Notes under the pieces: generated by a model
The model's input: the letters and a program-made list of their open reading frames with translations, nothing else
Databases searched by the model: none
Told to the model about the DNA's origin: nothing
From: Andrena cerasifolii
Taxonomy: Eukaryota > Arthropoda > Insecta > Hymenoptera > Andrenidae
Direction of reading: 5' to 3'
DNA: 64,000 nt
NCBI RefSeq assembly: GCF_050908995.1
Contig: NC_135118.1
Span: 1-64,000 of the forward strand
Shown here: positions 14,469-27,077 of the stretch, one piece after another
Layout of the letters: the number at the start of each line of letters is the position of its first letter
How positions within the stretch are numbered: the first letter of the stretch is position 1
Position numbers and translations under genes: made by a program

Positions 14469-17400
14469 CGATATTGAAAAACCAATATTGAAAAACAAAT
14501 ATTGAAAAACTGATATCGAAAGACTGATATTGAAAAACCGATATTGAAAACTAAATATTGAAAAACCGATATTGAAAAACCTATATCGAAAAACTGATAT
14601 TGCAAAGCCGATATAGAATCCGATATTAGAACCGATATTGAAAAACCGATATTGAAAAACCGATATTGAAAAACCGATATTGAAAAACTGATATTGAAAA
14701 ACCGATATTGAAAAACCGATATTGAAAAACAAATATTGATAAACCGATATTGAAAAACCGATATTGAAACCGATATTGCAAAACTGATATTGAAAAACCA
14801 ATATTGAAAAACAAATATTGAAAAACTGATATCGAAAAACTGATATTGAAAAACCGATATTGAAAAACCGATATTGAATCCGATATTAGAACCGATATTG
14901 AAAAACCGATATTGAATCCGATATTAGAACCGATATTGAAAAACCGATATTGAATCCGATATTAGAACCGATATTGAAAAACCGATATTGAAAAACCGAT
15001 ATTGAAAAACAAATATTGAAACCGATATTGCAAAACCGATATTGAGAAACCAATATTGAAAAACAAATATTGAAAAACTGATATCGAAAAACTGATATTG
15101 AAAAACCGATATTGAAAACTAAATATTGAAAAACCGATATTGAAAAACCTATATCGAAAAACTGATATTGCAAAACCGATATTGAAAAACCGATATTGAT
15201 TCCGATATTAGAACCGATATTGAAAAACCGATATTGAAAAACAAATATTGAAAAACTGATATCGAAAAACTGATATTGAAAAACCGATATTGAAAAACAC
15301 ATATTGAAAAACAAATATTGAAAAACCTATATCGAAAAACTGAAATTGCAAAACCGATATTGAATCCGATATTAGAACCGATATTGAAAAACCGATATTG
15401 AAAAACCGATATTGAAAAACCGATATTGAAAAACCGATAATGAAAAACCTATATCGAAAAACTGATATTGCAAAACCGATATTGAAAAACCGATATTGAT
15501 TCCGATATTAGAACCGATATTGAAAAACAATTATTGAAAAACTGATATCGAAAAACTGATATTGAAAAACCGATATTGAAAAACCGATATTGAAAAACAC
15601 ATATTGAAAAACAAATATTGAAAAACCTATATCGAAAAACTGATATTGCAAAGCCGATATAGAATCCGATATTAGAACCGATATTGAAAAACCGATATTG
15701 AAAAACCGATATTGAAAAACCGATATTGAAAAACCGATATCGAAAAACTGATATTGAAAAACCGATATTGAAAAACCGATTTTGAAAAACTGATATTGAA
15801 AAACCGATATTGAAAAACTGATATTGAAAAACCGATATTGAAAAACCGATATTGAAAAACAAATATTGATAAACCGATATTGAAAAACCGATATTGAAAC
15901 CGATATTGCAAAACCGATATTGAAAAACCAATATTGAAAAACAAATATTGAAAAACTGATATCGAAAGACTGATATTGAAAAACCGATATTGAAAACTAA
16001 ATATTGAAAATCTGATATTGAATCCGATATTAGAACCGATATTGAAAAACCGATACTGAAAAACCTATATCGAAAAACTGATATTGAAAAACTGATTTCG
16101 AAAAACTGATATTGAAAAACCGATATTGAAAAACCGATATTGAAAAACAAATATTGATAAACCGATATTGAAAAACCGATATTGAATCCGATATTAGAAA
16201 CGATATTCAAAAACCGATATTGATCCGATATTAGAACCGATATTGAAAAACTTATATCGAAAAACTGATATTGAAAAACCGATATTGAAAAACCGATATT
16301 GAAAAACAAATATTGATAAACCGATATTGAAAATCCGATATTGAAACCGATATTGAAAAACCGATATTGAAAAACCGATATTGAAAAACAAATATTGATA
16401 AACCGATATTGAAAATCCGATATTGAAACCGATATTGAAAAACCGATATTGAAAAACACATATTGAAAAACAAATATTGAAAAACCTATATCCAAAAACT
16501 GATATTGCAAAACCGATATTGAAAAAGACATATTGAAAAACAAATATTGAAAAACCTATATCGAAAAACTGATATTGCAAAACCGATATTGAATCCGATA
16601 TTAGAACCGATATTGAAAAACCGATATTGAAAAACCTATATCGAAAATCTGATATTGCAAAACCGATATTGAATCCGATATTAGAACCGATATTGAAAAA
16701 CAAATATTGAAAAACCGATATTAGAACCGATATTGAAAAACCGATATTGAAAAACATATATCGAAAAATTGATATTGCAAAACCGATATTGAAAAACCGA
16801 TATTGAATCCGATATTAGAACTGATATTGAAAAACCGATATTGAAAAACCTATATCGAAAAACTGATATTGCAAAACCGATATTGAAAAACCGATATTGA
16901 ACCCGATATTAGAACCGATATTGAAAAACCGATATTGAAAAACCTATATCGAAAAACTGATATTGCAAAACCGATATTGAAAAACCGATATTGAATCCGA
17001 TATTAGAACCGATATTGAAAAACCGATATTGAAAAACCGCTATTGAAAAACCTATATCGAAAAACTGATATTGCAAAACCGATTTTGAAAAACCGATATT
17101 GAATCCGATATTAGAACCGATATTGAAAAACAGATATTGAATCCGATATTAGAACCGATATTCAAAAACCGATATTGAAAACCAAATATCGAAAAACTGA
17201 TATTGAAAAACCGATATTGAAAAACCTATATCGAAAAACTGATATTGCAAAACCGATATTGAAATACCGATATTGAATCCGATATTAGAACCGATATTGA
17301 AAAACCGATATTGAAAAACCAATATCGAAAAACTGATATTGCAAAACCGATATTGAAAAACCGATATTGAATCCGATATTAGAACCGATATTAGAACCGA

Positions 17401-18060
17401 TATTGAAAAACCGATATTGAAAAACAAATATTGATAAACCGATATTGAAAAACCGATATTGAAACCGATATTGCAAAACCGATATTGAAAAACCAATATT
17501 GAAAAACAAATATTGAAAAACTGATATCGAAAGACTGATATTGAAAAACCGATATTGAAAACTAAATATTGAAAATCTGATATTGAATCCGATATTAGAA
17601 CCGATATTGAAAAACCGATACTGAAAAACCTATATCGAAAAACTGATATTGAAAAACTGATTTCGAAAAACTGATATTGAAAAACCGATATTGAAAAACC
17701 GATATTGAAAAACCGATATTGAAAAACCGATATTGAAAAACCTATATCGAAAAACTGATATTGCAAAACCGATATTGCAAAACCGATATTGAATCCGATA
17801 TTAGAACCGATATTGAAAAACCGATATTGAAAAACCAATATCGAAAAACTGATATTGCAAAACCGATATTGAAAAACCGATATTGATTCCGATATTAGAA
17901 CCGATATTGAAAAACAATTATTGAAAAACTGATATCGAAAAACTGATATTGAAAAACCGATATTGAAAAACCGATATTGAAAAACACATATTGAAAAACA
18001 AATATTGGAAAACCTATATCGAAAAACTGATATTGCAAAGCCGATATAGAATCCGATATT
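14469..18060 (+). repeat. ~4.0-kb HOR, copy 3
   Basis: It matches copy 2 at +4,005 bp up to about 17,395, including GATC at 16,222 and the rare GAGAAACC variant near 15,045 that is also at 11,040. At 17,397 it has only two canonical units before CAAATATTG, where copy 2 has three and copy 1 has five. Its last ~200 bp (17,866-18,060) resemble 9,840-10,040 of copy 1, so its right edge restarts the HOR. A single-base variant, TTGGAAAACC, sits near 18,006. Confidence 0.8.
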
Positions 18061-18547
18061 AGAACCGATATTGAAAAACCGATATTGAAAAACCGATATT
18101 GAAAAACCGATATTGAAAAACCGATATTGAAAAACCGATATTGAAAAACCGATATTGAAAAACCGATATTGAAAAACCTATATCGAAAAACTGATATTGC
18201 AAAACCGATATTGCAAAACCGATATTGAATCCGATATTAGAACCGATATTGAAAAACCGATATTGAAAAACCAATATCGAAAAACTGATATTGCAAAACC
18301 AATATTGAAAAACCGATATTGAATCCGATATTAGAACCGATATTAGAACCGATATTGAAAAACCGATATTGAAAAACCGATATAGAAAAACCGATATTGA
18401 AAAACCGATATTGAAAAACCGATATCGAAAAACTGATATTGAAAAACCGATATTGAAAAACTGATATTGAAAAACCGATATTGAAAAACCGATATTGAAA
18501 AACACATATTGAAAAACAAATATTGAAAAACCTATATCGAAAAACTG

Positions 18548-20022
18548 AAATTGCAAAACCGATATTGAATCCGATATTAGAACCGATATTGAAAAACCGA
18601 TATTGAAAAACCGATATTGAAAAACCGATATTGAAAAACCGATATTGAAAAACCTATATCGAAAAACTGATATTGCAAAACCGATATTGAAAAACCGATA
18701 TTGATTCCGATATTAGAACCGATATTGAAAAACAATTATTGAAAAACTGATATCGAAAAACTGATATTGAAAAACCGATATTGAAAAACCGATATTGAAA
18801 AACACATATTGAAAAACAAATATTGAAAAACCTATATCGAAAAACTGATATTGCAAAGCCGATATAGAATCCGATATTAGAACCGATATTGAAAAACCGA
18901 TATTGAAAAACCGATATTGAAAAACCGATATTGAAAAACCGATATAGAAAAACCGATATTGAAAAACCGATATTGAAAAACCGATATTGAAAAACCTATA
19001 TCGAAAAACTGATATTGCAAAACCGATATTGCAAAACCGATATTGAATCCGATATTAGAACCGATATTGAAAAACCGATATTGAAAAACCAATATCGAAA
19101 AACTGATATTGCAAAACCGATATTGAAAAACCGATATTGAATCCGATATTAGAACCGATATTAGAACCGATATTGAAAAACCGATATTGAAAAACCGATA
19201 TTGAAAAACCGATATTGAAAAACCGATATTGAAAAACCGATATCGAAAAACTGATATTGAAAAACCGATATTGAAAAACCGATATTGAAAAACTGATATT
19301 GAAAAACCGATATTGAAAAACTGATATTGAAAAACCGATATTGAAAAACCGATATTGAAAAACAAATATTGATAAACCGATATTGAAAAACCGATATTGA
19401 AACCGATATTGCAAAACCGATATAGAAAAACCAATATTGAAAAACAAATATTGAAAAACTGATATCGAAAGACTGATATTGAAAAACCGATATTGAAAAA
19501 CCGATATTGAAAAACACATATTGAAAAACAAATATTGAAAAACCTATATCGAAAAACTGATATTGCAAAACCGATATTGAATCCGATATTAGAACCGATA
19601 TTGAAAAACCGATATTGAAAAACCGATATTGAAAAACCGATATTGAAAAACCTATATCGAAAAACTGATATTGCAAAGCCGATATTGAAAAACCGATATT
19701 GATTCCGATATTAGAACCGATATTGAAAAACAATTATTGAAAAACTGATATGGAAAAACTGATATTGAAAAACCGATACTGAAAAACCGATATTGAAAAA
19801 CACATATTGAAAAACAAATATTGAAAAACCTATATCGAAAAACTGATATTGCAAAGCCGATATTGAAAAACTGATATTGAAAAACCGATATTGAAAAACC
19901 GATATTGAAAAACAAATATTGATAAACCGATATTGAAAAACCGATATTGAAACCGATATTGCAAAACCGATATTGAAAAACCAATATTGAAAAACAAATA
20001 TTGAAAAACTGATATCGAAAGA
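18548..20022 (+). repeat. Copy of 4,980-6,474 at +13,553 bp
   Basis: Markers keep a constant 13,553-bp offset (GATTCC at 5,151/18,704; CCTATATCG at 5,100/18,653). A few single-base differences are seen, such as CCGATATAG near 19,424 where the source has CCGATATTG, and ATATGG near 19,750 for ATATCG. The match ends abruptly near 20,022 at the join GAAAGAC-CGATATTG. Confidence 0.85.
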
Positions 20023-21596
20023 CCGATATTGAAAAACCGATATTGAAAAACCGATAATGAAAAACCTATATCGAAAAACTGATATTGCAAAACCGATATT
20101 GAAAAACCGATATTGATTCCGATATTAGAACCGATATTGAAAAACAATTATTGAAAAACTGATATCGAAAAACTGATATTGAAAAACCGATATTGAAAAA
20201 CCGATATTGAAAAACACATATTGAAAAACAAATATTGAAAAACCTATATCGAAAAACTGATATTGCAAAGCCGATATAGAATCCGATATTAGAACCGATA
20301 TTGAAAAACCGATATTGAAAAACCGATATTGAAAAACCGATATTGAAAAACCGATATCGAAAAACTGATATTGAAAAACCGATATTGAAAAACCGATTTT
20401 GAAAAACTGATATTGAAAAACCGATATTGAAAAACTGATATTGAAAAACCGATATTGAAAAACCGATATTGAAAAACAAATATTGATAAACCGATATTGA
20501 AAAACCGATATTGAAACCGATATTGCAAAACCGATATTGAAAAACCAATATTGAAAAACAAATATTGAAAAACTGATATCGAAAGACTGATATTGAAAAA
20601 CCGATATTGAAAACTAAATATTGAAAATCTGATATTGAATCCGATATTAGAACCGATATTGAAAAACCGATACTGAAAAACCTATATCGAAAAACTGATA
20701 TTGAAAAACTGATTTCGAAAAACTGATATTGAAAAACCGATATTGAAAAACCGATATTGAAAAACAAATATTGATAAACCGATATTGAAAAACCGATATT
20801 GAATCCGATATTAGAAACGATATTCAAAAACCGATATTGATCCGATATTAGAACCGATATTGAAAAACTTATATCGAAAAACTGATATTGAAAAACCGAT
20901 ATTGAAAAACCGATATTGAAAAACAAATATTGATAAACCGATATTGAAAATCCGATATTGAAACCGATATTGAAAAACCGATATTGAAAAACCGATATTG
21001 AAAAACAAATATTGATAAACCGATATTGAAAATCCGATATTGAAACCGATATTGAAAAACCGATATTGAAAAACACATATTGAAAAACAAATATTGAAAA
21101 ACCTATATCCAAAAACTGATATTGCAAAACCGATATTGAAAAAGACATATTGAAAAACAAATATTGAAAAACCTATATCGAAAAACTGATATTGCAAAAC
21201 CGATATTGAATCCGATATTGAACCCGATATTAGAACCGATATTGAAAAACCGATATTGAAAAACCTATATCGAAAAACTGATATTGCAAAACCGATATTG
21301 AAAAACCGATATTGAATCCGATATTAGAACCGATATTGAAAAACCGATATTGAAAAACCGCTATTGAAAAACCTATATCGAAAAACTGATATTGCAAAAC
21401 CGATTTTGAAAAACCGATATTGAATCCGATATTAGAACCGATATTGAAAAACAGATATTGAATCCGATATTAGAACCGATATTCAAAAACCGATATTGAA
21501 AACCAAATATCGAAAAACTGATATTGAAAAACCGATATTGAAAAACCTATATCGAAAAACTGATATTGCAAAACCGATATTGAAATACCGATATAG
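20023..21596 (+). repeat. Deleted copy of the 7,360-9,235 segment
   Basis: From about 20,023 the sequence matches copy 1 at +12,657 bp (GATC at 20,839). At 21,208-21,222 a GAATCCGATATT unit runs straight into GAACCC; in copy 1 these lie 296 bp further apart (8,561-8,856 absent here). The match then continues to about 21,590, where GAAATACC is followed by CCGATATAGAATCC. That hybrid of two modules begins the next duplicate. Confidence 0.85.
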
Positions 21597-22913
21597 AATC
21601 CGATATTAGAACCGATATTGAAAAACCGATATTGAAAAACCGATATTGAAAAACCGATATTGAAAAACCGATATCGAAAAACTGATATTGAAAAACCGAT
21701 ATTGAAAAACCGATTTTGAAAAACTGATATTGAAAAACCGATATTGAAAAACTGATATTGAAAAACCGATATTGAAAAACCGATATTGAAAAACAAATAT
21801 TGATAAACCGATATTGAAAAACCGATATTGAAACCGATATTGCAAAACCGATATTGAAAAACCAATATTGAAAAACAAATATTGAAAAACTGATATCGAA
21901 AGACTGATATTGAAAAACCGATATTGAAAACTAAATATTGAAAATCTGATATTGAATCCGATATTAGAACCGATATTGAAAAACCGATACTGAAAAACCT
22001 ATATCGAAAAACTGATATTGAAAAACTGATTTCGAAAAACTGATATTGAAAAACCGATATTGAAAAACCGATATTGAAAAACAAATATTGATAAACCGAT
22101 ATTGAAAAACCGATATTGAATCCGATATTAGAAACGATATTCAAAAACCGATATTGATCCGATATTAGAACCGATATTGAAAAACTTATATCGAAAAACT
22201 GATATTGAAAAACCGATATTGAAAAACCGATATTGAAAAACAAATATTGATAAACCGATATTGAAAATCCGATATTGAAACCGATATTGAAAAACCGATA
22301 TTGAAAAACCGATATTGAAAAACAAATATTGATAAACCGATATTGAAAATCCGATATTGAAACCGATATTGAAAAACCGATATTGAAAAACACATATTGA
22401 AAAACAAATATTGAAAAACCTATATCCAAAAACTGATATTGCAAAACCGATATTGAAAAAGACATATTGAAAAACAAATATTGAAAAACCTATATCGAAA
22501 AACTGATATTGCAAAACCGATATTGAATCCGATATTAGAACCGATATTGAAAAACCGATATTGAAAAACCTATATCGAAAATCTGATATTGCAAAACCGA
22601 TATTGAATCCGATATTAGAACCGATATTGAAAAACAAATATTGAAAAACCGATATTAGAACCGATATTGAAAAACCGATATTGAAAAACATATATCGAAA
22701 AATTGATATTGCAAAACCGATATTGAAAAACCGATATTGAATCCGATATTAGAACTGATATTGAAAAACCGATATTGAAAAACCTATATCGAAAAACTGA
22801 TATTGCAAAACCGATATTGAAAAACCGATATTGAACCCGATATTAGAACCGATATTGAAAAACCGATATTGAAAAACCTATATCGAAAAACTGATATTGC
22901 AAAACCGATATTG
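20280..22913 (+). repeat. 1,317-bp-spaced direct duplication
   Basis: The segment starting AATCC at 20,280 repeats from 21,597, an offset of 1,317 bp confirmed at the AAACGATATTC unit (20,815 and 22,132) and at GATC (20,839 and 22,156). The second copy retains the ~296 bp missing from the first, so it is the more complete version. The odd offset reflects the 11-bp GATCC unit within it. Confidence 0.85.
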
Positions 22914-25900
22914 AAAAACCGATATTGAATCCGATATTAGAACCGATATTGAAAAACCGATATTGAAAAACCGCTATTGAAAAACCTATATCGAAAAACT
23001 GATATTGCAAAACCGATTTTGAAAAACCGATATTGAATCCGATATTAGAACCGATATTGAAAAACAGATATTGAATCCGATATTAGAACCGATATTCAAA
23101 AACCGATATTGAAAACCAAATATCGAAAAACTGATATTGAAAAACCGATATTGAAAAACCTATATCGAAAAACTGATATTGCAAAACCGATATTGAAATA
23201 CCGATATTGAATCCGATATTAGAACCGATATTGAAAAACCGATATTGAAAAACCAATATCGAAAAACTGATATTGCAAAACCGATATTGAAAAACCGATA
23301 TTGAATCCGATATTAGAACCGATATTAGAACCGATATTGAAAAACCGATATTGAAAAACCGATATTGAAAAACCGATATTGAAAAACCGATATTGAAAAA
23401 CAAATATTGATAAACCGATATTGAAAAACCGATATTGAAACCGATATTGCAAAACCGATATTGAAAAACCAATATTGAAAAACAAATATTGAAAAACTGA
23501 TATCGAAAGACTGATATTGAAAAACCGATATTGAAAACTAAATATTGAAAATCTGATATTGAATCCGATATTAGAACCGATATTGAAAAACCGATACTGA
23601 AAAACCTATATCGAAAAACTGATATTGAAAAACTGATTTCGAAAAACTGATATTGAAAAACCGATATTGAAAAACCGATATTGAAAAACCGATATTGAAA
23701 AACCGATATTGAAAAACCTATATCGAAAAACTGATATTGCAAAACCGATATTGCAAAACCGATATCGAAAGACTGATATTGAAAAACCGATATTGAAAAA
23801 CCGATATTGAAAAACACATATTGAAAAACAAATATTGAAAAACCTATATCGAAAAACTGATATTGCAAAGCCGATATTGAAAAACTGATATTGAAAAACC
23901 GATATTGAAAAACCGATATTGAAAAACAAATATTGATAAACCGATATTGAAAAACCGATATTGAAACCGATATTGCAAAACTGATATTGAAAAACCAATA
24001 TTGAAAAACAAATATTGAAAAACTGATATCGAAAAACTGATATTGAAAAACCGATATTGAAAAACCGATATTGAATCCGATATTAGAACCGATATTGAAA
24101 AACCGATATTGAATCCGATATTAGAACCGATATTGAAAAACCGATATTGAATCCGATATTAGAACCGATATTGAAAAACCGATATTGAAAAACCGATATT
24201 GAAAAACAAATATTGAAACCGATATTGCAAAACCGATATTGAAAAACCAATATTGAAAAACAAATATTGAAAAACTGATATCGAAAAACTGATATTGAAA
24301 AACCGATATTGAAAACTAAATATTGAAAAACCGATATTGAAAAACCTATATCGAAAAACTGATATTGCAAAACCGATATTGAAAAACCGATATTGATTCC
24401 GATATTAGAACCGATATTGAAAAACCGATATTGAAAAACAAATATTGAAAAACTGATATCGAAAAACTGATATTGAAAAACCGATATTGAAAAACCGATA
24501 TTGAAAAACACATATTGAAAAACAAATATTGAAAAACCTATATCGAAAAACTGAAATTGCAAAACCGATATTGAATCCGATATTAGAACCGATATTGAAA
24601 AACCGATATTGAAAAACCGATATTGAAAAACCGATATTGAAAAACCGATAATGAAAAACCTATATCGAAAAACTGATATTGCAAAACCGATATTGAAAAA
24701 CCGATATTGATTCCGATATTAGAACCGATATTGAAAAACAATTATTGAAAAACTGATATCGAAAAACTGATATTGAAAAACCGATATTGAAAAACCGATA
24801 TTGAAAAACACATATTGAAAAACAAATATTGAAAAACCTATATCGAAAAACTGATATTGCAAAGCCGATATAGAATCCGATATTAGAACCGATATTGAAA
24901 AACCGATATTGAAAAACCGATATTGAAAAACCGATATCGAAAAACTGATATTGAAAAACCGATATTGAAAAACCGATTTTGAAAAACTGATATTGAAAAA
25001 CCGATATTGAAAAACTGATATTGAAAAACCGATATTGAAAAACCGATATTGAAAAACAAATATTGATAAACCGATATTGAAAAACCGATATTGAAACCGA
25101 TATTGCAAAACCGATATTGAAAAACCAATATTGAAAAACAAATATTGAAAAACTGATATCGAAAGACTGATATTGAAAAACCGATATTGAAAACTAAATA
25201 TTGAAAATCTGATATTGAATCCGATATTAGAACCGATATTGAAAAACCGATACTGAAAAACCTATATCGAAAAACTGATATTGAAAAACTGATTTCGAAA
25301 AACTGATATTGAAAAACCGATATTGAAAAACAAATATTGATAAACCGATATTGAAAAACCGATATTGAATCCGATATTAGAAACGATATTCAAAAACCGA
25401 TATTGATCCGATATTAGAACCGATATTGAAAAACTTATATCGAAAAACTGATATTGAAAAACCGATATTGAAAAACCGATATTGAAAAACAAATATTGAT
25501 AAACCGATATTGAAAATCCGATATTGAAACCGATATTGAAAAACCGATATTGAAAAACCGATATTGAAAAACAAATATTGATAAACCGATATTGAAAATC
25601 CGATATTGAAACCGATATTGAAAAACCGATATTGAAAAACACATATTGAAAAACAAATATTGAAAAACCTATATCCAAAAACTGATATTGCAAAACCGAT
25701 ATTGAAAAAGACATATTGAAAAACAAATATTGAAAAACCTATATCGAAAAACTGATATTGCAAAACCGATATTGAATCCGATATTAGAACCGATATTGAA
25801 AAACCGATATTGAAAAACCTATATCGAAAATCTGATATTGCAAAACCGATATTGAATCCGATATTAGAACCGATATTGAAAAACAAATATTGAAAAACCG

Positions 25901-27077
25901 ATATTAGAACCGATATTGAAAAACCGATATTGAAAAACATATATCGAAAAATTGATATTGCAAAACCGATATTGAAAAACCGATATTGAATCCGATATTA
26001 GAACTGATATTGAAAAACCGATATTGAAAAACCTATATCGAAAAACTGATATTGCAAAACCGATATTGAAAAACCGATATTGAACCCGATATTAGAACCG
26101 ATATTGAAAAACCGATATTGACAAACCTATATCGAAAAACTGATATTGCAAAACCGATATTGAAAAACCGATATTGAATCCGATATTAGAACCGATATTG
26201 AAAAACCGATATTGAAAAACCGCTATTGAAAAACCTATATCGAAAAACTGATATTGCAAAACCGATTTTGAAAAACCGATATTGAATCCGATATTAGAAC
26301 CGATATTGAAAAACAGATATTGAATCCGATATTAGAACCGATATTCAAAAACCGATATTGAAAACCAAACATCGAAAAACTGATATTGAAAAACCGATAT
26401 TGAAAAACCTATATCGAAAAACTGATATTGCAAAACCGATATTGATATACCGATATTGAATCCGATATTAGAACCGATATTGAAAAACCGATATTGAAAA
26501 ACCGATATTGAAAAACCAATATCGAAAAACTGATATTGCAAAACCGATATTGAAAAACCGATATTGAATCCGATATTAGAACCGATATTAGAACCGATAT
26601 TGAAAAACCGATATTGAAAAACCGATATTGAAAAACCGATATTGAAAAACCGATATTGAAAAACAAATATTGATAAACCGATATTGAAAAACCGATATTG
26701 AAACCGATATTGCAAAACCGATATTGAAAAACCAATATTGAAAAACAAATATTGAAAAACTGATATCGAAAGACTGATATTGAAAAACCGATATTGAAAA
26801 CTAAATATTGAAAATCTGATATTGAATCCGATATTAGAACCGATATTGAAAAACCGATACTGAAAAACCTATATCGAAAAACTGATATTGAAAAACTGAT
26901 TTCGAAAAACTGATATTGAAAAACCGATATTGAAAAACCGATATTGAAAAACCGATATTGAAAAACCGATATTGAAAAACCTATATCGAAAAACTGATAT
27001 TGCAAAACCGATATTGCAAAACCGATATTGAATCCGATATTAGAACCGATATTGAAAAACCGATATTGAAAAACCAA
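22914..27077 (+). repeat. Rearranged HOR modules
   Basis: The stretch continues as HOR modules: CCGCTATTG near 22,970, GAAATACC near 23,196, GATACTG at 23,593. At 23,759-23,775 a CCGATATCGAAAGACTG hybrid joins the second-half module to one like 5,915. A ~0.5-kb module starts near 24,073, and the 11-bp GATC unit is at 25,405. The segment 25,381-27,060 again resembles copy 1 from 8,158, with private variants such as GACAAACC near 26,120, AAACATCG near 26,369 and GATATACC near 26,445. Confidence 0.7.
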
